A stretch of 64,000 nucleotides of DNA from Lysobacteraceae bacterium NML91-0213. GTDB lineage: Bacteria > Pseudomonadota > Gammaproteobacteria > Xanthomonadales > Xanthomonadaceae. Made by a program: the position numbers and the translations under genes. The notes under the pieces were generated by a model. It was not told where the DNA came from and did not search any database. It worked only from the letters and a program-made list of their open reading frames with translations. The stretch covers positions 167,492 to 231,491 of the forward strand of contig NWQL01000005.1 in assembly GCA_002798175.1 (NCBI GenBank), written 5' to 3'. This document shows positions 17,400-29,026 of the stretch, piece by piece (within the stretch, counting starts at the first letter, position 1; each line of letters begins with the position of its first letter).

Positions 17400-18226
17400 C
17401 CCGTGTGCGTGGGCTGCCCCGCGGCCAGCGGCGTGGCGTCGGGCAGGGTGTCGGAATCGTCGATCAGCGGCGGGTTGGCGCGCGTGGTGCGGTAGCGGCG
17501 CAGCAGCTGGCCCTGGCGGAGCACCTGCACGACCACGTGCGAGGTGATCGAGTAGAGATCACGCCACAGCCGGAAATGGCTCTTGCGGAACACCACGCCC
17601 GAGCCGGCCACGGCATAGCGGGTTTCCACGGGAAGGGCGACCACGCGCATGCCCAGTTCCTGCGCGGCCGAGATCAGCATCTGCGCCTCGAACACGAAGC
17701 CCTCGCCGGGCACGTCCTCGAGTGCGCACACCGCCGCCGGATACAGCCGCTGGCCGCTCTGCGAGTCGACCAGGCGGAAGCCGCAGCCGATCGCGATGCC
17801 CCAGTCGCCGAAGTCGTTGCCGAGGCGGCGATACCACGGCTGGCAGCTGCGTTTGCGCAGCCGCGCGCCGACGATGATGGCATCGGGATGACGGTTGGCC
17901 GATGCGATCAGGCGCGGGATGTCGGCGGCCGAATGCTGGCCGTCGCCGTCCATGGTCAGCACCGCGCGTGCGCCCTGGCGCAATGCTTCGGCGAAGCCGT
18001 CGCGCAGGCTGGCGCCCTTGCCCAGGCGTTGCGGATGGCGCAGCACGGTGACCGGCAGGTCGGCGATGAGCCCGGCGGTGCCGTCGTCGGAGCCATCATC
18101 GACGACGATCACCCGCTCGCATTCGGCCAGCGCACCGGTCACCACCTCCCGGATGCGCAGCGCCTCGTTGAGCGCGGGAATCACCACCGCCACGTTGCCG
18201 CGGTGCAGGCGCGCCGGATCAGACAT
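17396..18226 (-). CDS. Family 2 glycosyltransferase (dolichol-phosphate mannosyltransferase-like)
   Basis: 276 residues with a GT-A fold. VAVVIPALNEALRI is followed by VIVVDDGSDDGT and TMDGDGQH, which bring the two acidic motifs for the nucleotide-sugar and metal. GFVFEAQML, near the end of the catalytic domain, is also conserved. It has no clear membrane segment. In related loci this protein is thought to modify the pigment carrier lipid. Start at ATG 18226, overlapping the ketosynthase-like gene by 8 bp, so the four leftward genes (ketosynthase, half ketosynthase, glycosyltransferase, flavoprotein) form one operon. Confidence 0.88.
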   Translation of the reverse strand: MSDPARLHRGNVAVVIPALNEALRIREVVTGALAECERVIVVDDGSDDGTAGLIADLPVTVLRHPQRLGKGASLRDGFAEALRQGARAVLTMDGDGQHSAADIPRLIASANRHPDAIIVGARLRKRSCQPWYRRLGNDFGDWGIAIGCGFRLVDSQSGQRLYPAAVCALEDVPGEGFVFEAQMLISAAQELGMRVVALPVETRYAVAGSGVVFRKSHFRLWRDLYSITSHVVVQVLRQGQLLRRYRTTRANPPLIDDSDTLPDATPLAAGQPTHTG

Positions 18227-19022
18227 GCATCGCCTCCACTTCCACCTCCAGGGCCTGTGCCGCGCCGGCATCGAGCATCACCCGTCCGGCGCCGGCGGCG
18301 AGTGCATCGAACAGGGGCAGCATCGGCGCCATCGCGTTGCCGTGCAAGCGTTGCGCAAGTGGACCGGGCGCAGGCTGCGCGGTGCCGGCCGCACATGGCG
18401 ATGCGCGCAGCAGCGCGCCGGTGCCATCCGCCGCGGCTGTCAGCACCAGGGCACCGCCCAGCAGGCCGGCGCTCGGCGTCAGCGTGCCGAGCAGGCCGCT
18501 GGATTCGACGTCGTAGGCGACCAGCAGCACCGCCGGCGTACCGGTGGCGAGCTGTGCAAGCGCCTCCAGCAACCCCTGCGCGAAGGTCGCCGGGCCGGCG
18601 CTGATCGCCGTGGTGGTCGCGGTGCAGCCGGCGCCGATGGTCCAGTAGCCGGCGGCGGCGTTGTGCACCGAATTGTGGAAGCGGATCGGCGAGATCGCGC
18701 GTGGGTCGCTGGCCAGGGTCTCGCACATGTAGCCGGTGATGGCGAAATCGCCATGGCCGGAGGCGAAGATCGATGCCAGCGTGGCCGGGTCGTGGCCGGA
18801 CGCACGGCACGCGGCCAGCGCGACCTCCAGCGCCACCGCCACCGATTCCGGTGCACGACGGCGCTCGTTGGGCGCCAGCAGTTCGGGCGACGGCCGGCGC
18901 GGTGCGCCCTCGGGCAGGCGGCCATCGTGAGCATAGGCGCGCGCGGCCTCCCACGACGGCAGGCCACTGGCCCAGAAGCCGACGCCGGCGATACGTGCGC
19001 AGAGGGTGGTCATCGCCGGCAC
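18219..19022 (-). CDS. Ketosynthase N-terminal-domain protein (ApeC-like chain factor)
   Basis: 265-267 residues, about half of a normal ketosynthase. It resembles the stand-alone beta-ketoacyl synthase N-terminal domain family in aryl-polyene clusters. The nucleophile region reads IGAGCTATTTAISAG, so a cysteine is present, but the C-terminal half with the two active-site histidines is absent. It may be a partner or chain-length factor for the full ketosynthase encoded just upstream. The GTG start at 19022 or the ATG at 19013 are both possible. Confidence 0.82.
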   Translation of the reverse strand: MPAMTTLCARIAGVGFWASGLPSWEAARAYAHDGRLPEGAPRRPSPELLAPNERRRAPESVAVALEVALAACRASGHDPATLASIFASGHGDFAITGYMCETLASDPRAISPIRFHNSVHNAAAGYWTIGAGCTATTTAISAGPATFAQGLLEALAQLATGTPAVLLVAYDVESSGLLGTLTPSAGLLGGALVLTAAADGTGALLRASPCAAGTAQPAPGPLAQRLHGNAMAPMLPLFDALAAGAGRVMLDAGAAQALEVEVEAMHV

Positions 19023-19068
19023 CTGCCGGCGGGTTGCATCGCGGTGTCGATCAATCGGGAAACATCCT

Positions 19069-20289
19069 TCATGCGCGTCCGAACACCAGCGAGCAGTTGT
19101 TGCCGCCGAAGCCGAACGAGTTGTTCATTGCGTAATCGATGCGCCGCTGCGCGTTGTCGAACCGTACCTGCGGGCCACAGGCCTGGTCGGGAGATTCGCT
19201 GTTGAGCGTGCCGGGCAGCAGGCCGTCCTCCAGCGCGATCAGCGCGAACACCGATTCGACGATGCCCGCCGCGCCCAGCGTGTGCCCTGTCCAGCCCTTG
19301 GTGGAGCCGGCATGCAGACCGTCGCCGAACAGTGCATCGATCGCGCGAGCCTCGACCGCATCGTTGGCGGGGGTCGCGGTGCCGTGCAGGTTGAGGTAGC
19401 CCACCTGGTCCGGCGCAATCGCCGCGCGTGCCAGTGCATCGCCCATCGCCAGGCGCGCGCCGAGGCCTTCCGGATGCGGCGCGGACATGTGGTGGGCGTC
19501 GCTGGATTCGCCATAGCCGCACAGGCGCAACGTGGCGCTGCCATCGTCGCGCTCGAGCACCGCGAAGACGCCGGCCTCGCCCAGCGAGAGTCCGTCGCGA
19601 TCGCGGTCGAACGGACGTGCCGGCTGCGTCGATACCAGCCCGAGCGAGTTGAAGCCGAACAGCACGCTGCCGCACAGGGTGTCGACGCCGCCGACCAGCG
19701 CGGCATCGACGATACCGGCCTGGATCAGCCGCGCCGCCTGCGCGAATACCTTGGCGCTCGACGAGCACGCCGTGGCCACGGTGATGCAGGGGCCGGCAAG
19801 CCCGGTCGCCGCCTGCACGAAGCCCCCGAGCGAATGCGGCTGGTGCACGGCGGGGCGCTGCAGGTCGGCCGGCACGCCGCCATCCTGCGCGCGTGCATAG
19901 GCCTCCTCGGTGGCGCCGATGCTGGAGGTCGAGGTGCCGATGACGATGGCGACGCGATCGCGGCCGTGGCGCGTGCGCGTCGCATCGATCGCCGCCATCA
20001 ACCCGTCCTGCTGCAGGGCCAGCCAGGCGAGGCGGTTGTTGCGGCATTCCCATGCCGCCAGCGCGCCCGGCAGCGCGGCATCCTCGAGGCCGTCGACGCG
20101 GCCGATCCAGGTGTCGAGCGGATCGGCGCCGAAGTCGTTGCGACGCAGCCCGCCGCGACGTGCGGCCAGCGCCTCGGCCTGGGCCTGGCGGCCGCGTCCG
20201 AGTGCGGTGGTGGCGGAGTACGCGCGGATGGCAAGCGCCTCGATCGGCGCCGGAGCGGTGGACAACGGCATCTGCGCGGCAGGGCCCAT
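19069..20289 (-). CDS. Beta-ketoacyl-ACP synthase (KAS I/II type)
   Basis: 406 residues. The catalytic cysteine is in VATACSSSAKVF, the two histidines in NLHGTATPAND and TKGWTGHTLGAAG, and the C-terminal NNSFGFGGNNCSLVF is the usual oxyanion loop. It condenses malonyl-ACP with the growing chain and is the elongating enzyme of the polyene. It is the only complete ketosynthase in the window. Start at ATG 20289, where a TATACT -10 box lies 22 bp upstream. In-frame upstream codons run into the neighbouring dipeptidyl peptidase gene. Confidence 0.93.
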   Translation of the reverse strand: MGPAAQMPLSTAPAPIEALAIRAYSATTALGRGRQAQAEALAARRGGLRRNDFGADPLDTWIGRVDGLEDAALPGALAAWECRNNRLAWLALQQDGLMAAIDATRTRHGRDRVAIVIGTSTSSIGATEEAYARAQDGGVPADLQRPAVHQPHSLGGFVQAATGLAGPCITVATACSSSAKVFAQAARLIQAGIVDAALVGGVDTLCGSVLFGFNSLGLVSTQPARPFDRDRDGLSLGEAGVFAVLERDDGSATLRLCGYGESSDAHHMSAPHPEGLGARLAMGDALARAAIAPDQVGYLNLHGTATPANDAVEARAIDALFGDGLHAGSTKGWTGHTLGAAGIVESVFALIALEDGLLPGTLNSESPDQACGPQVRFDNAQRRIDYAMNNSFGFGGNNCSLVFGRA

Positions 20290-20311
20290 GGCTGGATCGG
20301 AAGGGAGGCGG

Positions 20312-20317
20312 AGTATA
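20312..20317 (-). promoter_or_regulatory. -10 box TATACT for the ketosynthase operon
   Basis: TATACT on the minus strand, 22 bases before the ATG at 20289. There is no clear -35. Because the next gene upstream ends at 20369, this short gap must carry the promoter of the four-gene leftward operon. Confidence 0.45.
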
Positions 20318-20368
20318 CGGAGCGGTTCGCAAGCATTCCGTTCACGAGCGCCCGTCCTGGCGATGCGC

Positions 20369-23366
<2,998 letters not shown>

Positions 23367-23394
23367 GTCGGCAGGCTCCTGATGGGGCACCCGA

Positions 23395-23400
23395 GTCTAG
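23395..23400 (-). promoter_or_regulatory. -10-like box TAGACT upstream of the glutathione transferase
   Basis: TAGACT on the minus strand ends 28 bases before the ATG at 23366. No -35 is apparent. Confidence 0.35.
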
Positions 23401-23476
23401 GCCGGCAGGCGTTGCGTGCGGATGCAGTGGTGGCAAGGTGAATCCCGGCTTGACGCCGGCGTGGTCACGATGGGCC

Positions 23477-26400
23477 ATGGAACAGGGAAGGTCCGGGTCA
23501 CGGGCGGATACGGTACAGCCGATGCTGGCGGACCGGGCATGGGCAGGTGCGGCCGATGATCGCCATCGGCGTGCGCTGCGCGTGGGGGCGGCGATCCTCG
23601 CCTGCGTGGCGGTCCTGGCGGTGGCGGTCGGCTGGAACGACTACCGCGTGCGCCGTGCGGCCGGCGAGCGCTACGTGCTGGCGCTTGCCGACAGCCATGC
23701 ACGTGAAATCGCCTACGCATTCGACGGCCTGGCCCGGGGCATGCGCGGCGTGGCGGCGAACCTGGTGCTGCTCGAGCGCGGCGATCCATCCGACGAGGGC
23801 GCCATCACGCGCGACCTGGTGGCGGCATTCGTGACCCGCCATCCGCATGTCCGCGACCTGCAGCTGGTGGATATTGCCCGGCTACCCGGCTTCGTCGACC
23901 CCGCATTGCCGCCCGCGCGCCTGCAACTTGGCCCGCCCGTCCGCGACGGCAACGGCGCCTGGAATCTCGGCATCGCGATGCGGACGCAGTCCGCGTCCGG
24001 CAACGAGGCGCCGCGCTGGCTGTCGGGCCGCCTCGGGCTGGGATTCTTCGACGGCATCCTTGCCGAGCACGAGGTGGGCGAGCATGGCGTGGCCTCCATC
24101 CTCACCCGGGATGCGGTGCTGGTGGCGCGTTCGGACACCGGCACCGCACACACCGGCCTGAACGCCGCGCATTCGCCGGTGTTCAGCCGCATTGGGCGAT
24201 CCACGCGCGATGTCGTCGATGCCCGCAGCCGCATGGCCGGCCGCGACCGCGTGGTGGCCTACGCCACGGTCGACGGCCTGCCGCTGGTGGCCACCGTGGG
24301 CATGACGCCGCGGGCGCTGTACGGAGGCTGGTGGACGTTTGTGGCGGTGCTGGCCGCGGGCGTCGCCTGCCTGCTGCTGGCCTGGCTTGCGGGACTGCAC
24401 TTCCTGCGCGTCGCCGCGCGTCGCGAGCGCAGCATGCGGCGCAGCATCGAGGTGTCCGAGGAAGCGATGGGCCACCTGCGCGAGCGCGTGCGCGATGTCG
24501 AGGCGCAATACCGGTTCCTCTACGAGCAGCACCCGCTGCCGGCCTGCGTGTTCGATCGCGAAACCCTGGCGATCCTCGAGGTCAACGAGGCGGCGTTGCA
24601 CAAGTACGGTTACGACCGCGAAGCCTTCCTCGCCCTCGATGCCGATGCGCTGCTCGCCGAGGGCTCGGCCGCCGACGTGCGCGACGAGGTGCGCGCGCAT
24701 CCGCGGGCCTATGGACGCCGGCTGTGGCTGCACCGGTGCCGCGACGGCAGCACTTTCCATGCGCTGGTCTTCGCCAGCGACCTGCTCTCGTTCCGCGACC
24801 GGCCGGCACGGCTGGTGATCGCCCTGGACGTCAGCGACGGGGTCCGCGCCGAGGCCGACCTGCGCCTGCTGCGCCGTGCGGTGGCCGCCAGCGAGGAAGG
24901 CCTGTTCGTCCTCGATGTGGCTGCCGACCGGCTGGTGTACGCCAACGCGGCCTTCAATCGGCTGACCGGTACCGGGGTGACCGGCGAGGGGCTCGGGATC
25001 GACCCGAGCACCACGGAGGTCGTCGACGCCGGCGCCACCGCGGCGCTGCGCGAGGCGATCCGGCAGGGCGAGGAGGCCGCGGCCGAGGTCCACGATCAAC
25101 GCGACCCGGACCACCCGCGCTGGCTGGAGGTGCGTATGGGCCCGGTGCCGGATGCCGCTGGCGTGGTGACCCATTACGTGGGCCTGGTGACCGATATCAC
25201 CGCGCGGCGCCGCGACGCCGAGGAGCGCGCGTTCCGCGCCAGCCACGACGCGCTGACCGGCCTGTCCAACCGCGACTGCCTGATCGAGGCGATCGACCGC
25301 GCAGTGGCCGGGCACGACGGCGTGGTCGCCACCTGCTTCCTCGATCTCGACCGTTTCCAGCTGGTCAACGACAGCCTGGGCCATGGCGTGGGCGACGAGC
25401 TGCTGGTCGCCGCCGCGCGGCGGCTTGAAGCCGCGGCCGGCGACGGCAGCATGGTCGCGCGCATTGGCGGCGACGAGTTCGGCGTGCTGCTGTGCTGCCC
25501 GGACGAGGCGACGCTGTCGAGGCAGGTGGAGGCGTTGCGTGCCGCGGTGGCCGAAGCGTGCACCGTGCGCGGCGTCGCCCTGCATGTGACGCCGAGCATC
25601 GGCTACAGCCGGCATCCGGTGGACGGCGATGACGGCCAGGCGCTCCTGCGCGCCGCCAGCCAGGCCGGTGCGCAGGCCAAGCGGTTGGGCCGCAACCGCA
25701 GCGTTGCCTACCAGCCGGCCTTCGATCCGCGCGCCGGGGAGCGCCTGGAGTTGATCCAGGCGCTGCATCGCGCGCTCGACCACGACGAATTCGAACTCGC
25801 GTTCCAGCTGCAGTTCGACGGCGCGCGCCAGCCGTGCGGCATGGAAGCGCTGGTGCGCTGGCGACATCCCGAACGTGGCCTGCTTGGCCCCGGCGAGTTC
25901 ATGGACGCCTGCGAGGAGTCGGGCTTGGTCTTGCCGCTGGGGCGCTGGGTGCTCGGCGAGGCCGCGCGCCGCTGGTGCCAGCTCGACGAACGGGGCTGGG
26001 GCCGCCTGCGGATGGGCGTGAACGTGTCCGCGCTGCAGTTCCAGGAGGGGCTGCTGGCCGATGTCGGGGGTGCCGTGCGCGGTTACGGGCTGCCGCCCGG
26101 GCACCTGGAGCTCGAACTCACCGAAAGCGTGCTGCTGGCGAGCCCGGCGGAGGCGCGCACGGTGATGCAGGAGCTGAGCGCACTGGGTGTCTCGCTGGCG
26201 ATCGACGACTTCGGCACCGGCTATTCCAGCCTGGCCTACCTCAAGGATCTGCCGCTACAACGGCTCAAGCTCGACCGGTCGTTCGTACGCGACCTTGGCC
26301 GTGATCCCGGCAACGAGGCGATCAGCGAGGCGATCCTCGGCATGGCGCGCAGCCTCGGGCTGGCAGTCACCGCCGAAGGGGTGGAGGAGGAAGCCCAGTT

Positions 26401-26503
26401 CAGCTGGCTGCACGCGCGTGGCTGCGGCGAGTTCCAGGGCTATCTGCTGGCGCGTCCGGAACCGTTCGACAGGGTGCTGGCACGGCTGGGCACGCCGGGC
26501 TGA
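23477..26503 (+). CDS. Membrane sensor with two PAS domains, GGDEF and EAL domains (c-di-GMP turnover)
   Basis: About 1008 residues. Two membrane segments (about 34-51 and 285-310) flank a periplasmic sensor region of about 230 residues. In the cytoplasm follow two PAS-like domains (about 330-450 and 465-575), a GGDEF domain (about 580-745, RIGGDEFG intact) and an EAL domain (about 765-1005). The EAL domain shows EALVRWRHP, ELTES, DDFGTGYSSL, LKLDRSF and EGVE, so both cyclase and phosphodiesterase sites look complete. It probably sets local c-di-GMP. Starts at GTG 23438, ATG 23477 or ATG 23522 are possible. 23477 is used. Confidence 0.92.
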   Translation: MEQGRSGSRADTVQPMLADRAWAGAADDRHRRALRVGAAILACVAVLAVAVGWNDYRVRRAAGERYVLALADSHAREIAYAFDGLARGMRGVAANLVLLERGDPSDEGAITRDLVAAFVTRHPHVRDLQLVDIARLPGFVDPALPPARLQLGPPVRDGNGAWNLGIAMRTQSASGNEAPRWLSGRLGLGFFDGILAEHEVGEHGVASILTRDAVLVARSDTGTAHTGLNAAHSPVFSRIGRSTRDVVDARSRMAGRDRVVAYATVDGLPLVATVGMTPRALYGGWWTFVAVLAAGVACLLLAWLAGLHFLRVAARRERSMRRSIEVSEEAMGHLRERVRDVEAQYRFLYEQHPLPACVFDRETLAILEVNEAALHKYGYDREAFLALDADALLAEGSAADVRDEVRAHPRAYGRRLWLHRCRDGSTFHALVFASDLLSFRDRPARLVIALDVSDGVRAEADLRLLRRAVAASEEGLFVLDVAADRLVYANAAFNRLTGTGVTGEGLGIDPSTTEVVDAGATAALREAIRQGEEAAAEVHDQRDPDHPRWLEVRMGPVPDAAGVVTHYVGLVTDITARRRDAEERAFRASHDALTGLSNRDCLIEAIDRAVAGHDGVVATCFLDLDRFQLVNDSLGHGVGDELLVAAARRLEAAAGDGSMVARIGGDEFGVLLCCPDEATLSRQVEALRAAVAEACTVRGVALHVTPSIGYSRHPVDGDDGQALLRAASQAGAQAKRLGRNRSVAYQPAFDPRAGERLELIQALHRALDHDEFELAFQLQFDGARQPCGMEALVRWRHPERGLLGPGEFMDACEESGLVLPLGRWVLGEAARRWCQLDERGWGRLRMGVNVSALQFQEGLLADVGGAVRGYGLPPGHLELELTESVLLASPAEARTVMQELSALGVSLAIDDFGTGYSSLAYLKDLPLQRLKLDRSFVRDLGRDPGNEAISEAILGMARSLGLAVTAEGVEEEAQFSWLHARGCGEFQGYLLARPEPFDRVLARLGTPG

Positions 26504-26529
26504 GTCGCGGGTGGCGCGACCGGCTCGCG

Positions 26530-26535
26530 TAAACT
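26530..26535 (+). promoter_or_regulatory. -10 box TAAACT ending 6 nt before the uvrD ATG
   Basis: TAAACT, then GCGCCG, then ATG at 26542. Initiation about 7 nt after the box would start the mRNA at or beside the A of the ATG. Confidence 0.45.
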
Positions 26536-26541
26536 GCGCCG

Positions 26542-28743
26542 ATGGATGTTTCGTACCTGCTCGACGGCCTCAACGCGGCCCAGCGCGAGGCCGTGTCGGC
26601 ACCGCCGGGGCATTACCTCGTGCTTGCCGGCGCGGGTTCCGGCAAGACCCGAGTGCTGACCCACCGCATCGCCTGGCTCAATGCCGTGCATGGGGTGCCG
26701 GCACACGGCATCTTCGCGGTGACCTTCACCAACAAGGCGGCAGCGGAAATGCGCCATCGCGCCGAGCCGTTGCTGCCCAGCGGTGCGCGCGGGCTGTGGA
26801 TCGGCACCTTCCATGGCCTGGCGCACCGGCTGCTGCGCCTGCACTGGCAGGACGCGAAGCTGCCCGAGGGCTTCCAGATCCTCGATTCCGAAGACCAGCT
26901 GCGGCTGGTCAAGCGGGTGGTGCAGCAGCTGGAACTGGACGAGGCGCGCTTCCCGCCGCGGCAGATCGCCTGGTGGATCAACGCGCAGAAGGACGAGGGG
27001 CGGCGCGCGCAGCACCTGCAGGACGAGCCCGGCGACGAATGGGGCAATGCCATGCGCCGGGCGTACGCGCTCTACCAGGAACGCTGCGACCGCGCCGGGC
27101 TGGTGGATTTCGCCGAGCTGCTGTTGCGTGCCCATGAACTGCTGCGCGACAACGCCGCGATCCTGGCCCACTACCGGCGCCGCTTCACCCACCTGCTGAT
27201 CGACGAGTTCCAGGACACCAATGCGATCCAGTACGCGTTCGTGCGCGTGCTGGCCGGCGACAGCGGCCAGGTGTTCGTGGTCGGCGACGACGACCAGGCC
27301 ATCTACGGCTGGCGTGGCGCGAAGGTGGAGAACGTGCAGCGCTTCCTGCGCGACTTCGGCGGTGCCGACGGCGAGGGCGCGCGCACCATCCGCCTGGAAC
27401 AGAACTACCGCTCGACCGCCAACATCCTCGACGCGGCCAACGCGGTGATCGCACACAACCCCGACCGCCTCGGCAAGCAGCTGTGGACCGAAAGCGGGCA
27501 GGGCGATCCGATCGACCTGTATGCCGCCTACAACGAGATCGACGAAGCCCGTTTCATCGTCGAACGCGCACGCCAGTGGGTGCGTGACGGCGGCAGCTAT
27601 GGCGACTGCGCGGTGCTCTACCGCAGCAATGCGCAGTCGCGCGCGATCGAGGAACAGCTGATCGCCGAACAGATTCCCTATCGCGTCTATGGCGGCGTGC
27701 GCTTCTTCGAGCGCGCCGAGATCAAGGACGCGCTCGCCTACATGCGGCTGTTCGCCAACCGTGCCGACGATGCCGCATTCGAACGTGCGGTCAACACGCC
27801 GGCGCGCGGCATCGGCGGACGTACCCTCGACGAGGTGCGCATGCGCGCACGCGCCGATGGCCTGTCGCTGTGGGACGCCTCGCTGCGCACGCAGCACGAC
27901 AGCGGGCTGGCGGCGCGCGCGCGCAATGCGCTGGCGGCGTTCCATGCGCTGATCGACGCGCTGGCCGGCGAGGTGGCGGACTTGCCGCTGCCGGAGAAGA
28001 TCGACCACATGCTGGCCCGTTCCGGACTGCGCGAACACTGGGCCAAGGAGAGCCGTGGCGGGCTCGATTCGGAATCGCGCATCGACAACCTCGACGAACT
28101 GGTGTCGGTGGCCTCGCGCTTCGTACCGGGTGACGACGAGGAGTCCGCCACGCTGACCGAGCTGGTGGCGTTCCTGGCCTACGCGGCCCTGGAAGCGGGC
28201 GAGGGCCAGGCGCAGGCCGGCGAGGACGGCGTGCAGCTGATGACCCTGCACAGCGCCAAGGGCCTGGAGTTCCCGCTGGTGTTCCTGGCCGGCGTCGAAG
28301 AGGGGCTGTTTCCCAACCAGCGCTCGATCGACGAGAGCGGCCGCCTCGAGGAAGAGCGCAGGCTGGCCTATGTCGGCATCACCCGCGCGCGGCAGAAGCT
28401 GGTGCTGAGCTACGCGGAGTCACGCCGGCTGCATGGTCAGGACATGCTGGGCCTGCCGTCGCGCTTCCTGCGCGAGATTCCCCCGCAACTGCTGAACGAG
28501 GTGCGCCCGCGCACCCCTGCCGCACGGCCCTCGTACGCGATGCCGCGACGTGCCGGTCATGCCATCGTCGACGACGCCGCGCCGGGCTTCCGCCTGGGAC
28601 AGAATGTCGCCCACGCGAAGTTCGGCAGTGGTGTGGTCACCGACATCGAAGGCAACGGCGCGCACGCACGGGTGCAGGTGAATTTCGACGAGGCCGGCAG
28701 CAAGTGGCTGGTGCTGGCCTACGCCAACCTGCAGCCGGCGTAG
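26542..28743 (+). CDS. uvrD: DNA helicase II, UvrD/Rep family
   Basis: 733 residues (E. coli UvrD has 720). Superfamily 1A motifs are all visible: LAGAGSGKTRVLTHR (Walker A, about 30-44), FTNKAAAEMRHR, LLIDEFQDTNAIQY (Walker B/II), VGDDDQAIYGWRG (III), LEQNYRS (IV), LMTLHSAKGLEF (V) and RRLAYVGITRARQKL (VI). The C-terminal Tudor-like region (FGSGVVTDIEG... LVLAYANL) binds RNA polymerase in UvrD. It unwinds DNA in nucleotide-excision and mismatch repair. The call is UvrD rather than Rep on the basis of the C-terminal domain. The preceding -10 box indicates a leaderless mRNA. Confidence 0.95.
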   Translation: MDVSYLLDGLNAAQREAVSAPPGHYLVLAGAGSGKTRVLTHRIAWLNAVHGVPAHGIFAVTFTNKAAAEMRHRAEPLLPSGARGLWIGTFHGLAHRLLRLHWQDAKLPEGFQILDSEDQLRLVKRVVQQLELDEARFPPRQIAWWINAQKDEGRRAQHLQDEPGDEWGNAMRRAYALYQERCDRAGLVDFAELLLRAHELLRDNAAILAHYRRRFTHLLIDEFQDTNAIQYAFVRVLAGDSGQVFVVGDDDQAIYGWRGAKVENVQRFLRDFGGADGEGARTIRLEQNYRSTANILDAANAVIAHNPDRLGKQLWTESGQGDPIDLYAAYNEIDEARFIVERARQWVRDGGSYGDCAVLYRSNAQSRAIEEQLIAEQIPYRVYGGVRFFERAEIKDALAYMRLFANRADDAAFERAVNTPARGIGGRTLDEVRMRARADGLSLWDASLRTQHDSGLAARARNALAAFHALIDALAGEVADLPLPEKIDHMLARSGLREHWAKESRGGLDSESRIDNLDELVSVASRFVPGDDEESATLTELVAFLAYAALEAGEGQAQAGEDGVQLMTLHSAKGLEFPLVFLAGVEEGLFPNQRSIDESGRLEEERRLAYVGITRARQKLVLSYAESRRLHGQDMLGLPSRFLREIPPQLLNEVRPRTPAARPSYAMPRRAGHAIVDDAAPGFRLGQNVAHAKFGSGVVTDIEGNGAHARVQVNFDEAGSKWLVLAYANLQPA

Positions 28744-28750
28744 CGCCGGC

Positions 28751-28927
28751 TCAGGCGGCGGGATCCTTCTGCCGCGTGCGCGACACCGCGGTGACCATGC
28801 CGATGCCCAGCAGCACGACGGCGCCGACGATGATCCACTGCATGGCGAGGCCGGCGAAGTAGGCGCCAGTGGCCAGGCCGATGATCAGGACCAGCATTCC
28901 CGCGAGATAGATGGCGAACGAGGACAT
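28751..28927 (-). CDS. Small two-span membrane protein, function unknown
   Basis: 58 residues, with two hydrophobic helices (about 4-28 and 31-48) and a short basic tail TRQKDPAA that stays in the cytoplasm. Most of the sequence is Leu/Ile/Val/Ala/Gly. A Shine-Dalgarno-like GGAG precedes the ATG at 28927 by six bases. It converges on uvrD with seven bases between the stops. Nothing identifies a function. Such two-helix proteins often regulate a membrane complex. Confidence 0.65.
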   Translation of the reverse strand: MSSFAIYLAGMLVLIIGLATGAYFAGLAMQWIIVGAVVLLGIGMVTAVSRTRQKDPAA

Positions 28928-29026
28928 GTGCGACTCCTGCCCGGGATGGGCGCGAGGGTGGCGCGCATGCTGAATGCAGCGGCGTGGAGCCCGCGTCGAC
29001 GTCCGTGCCCGGGACCCTGGCGGTGG

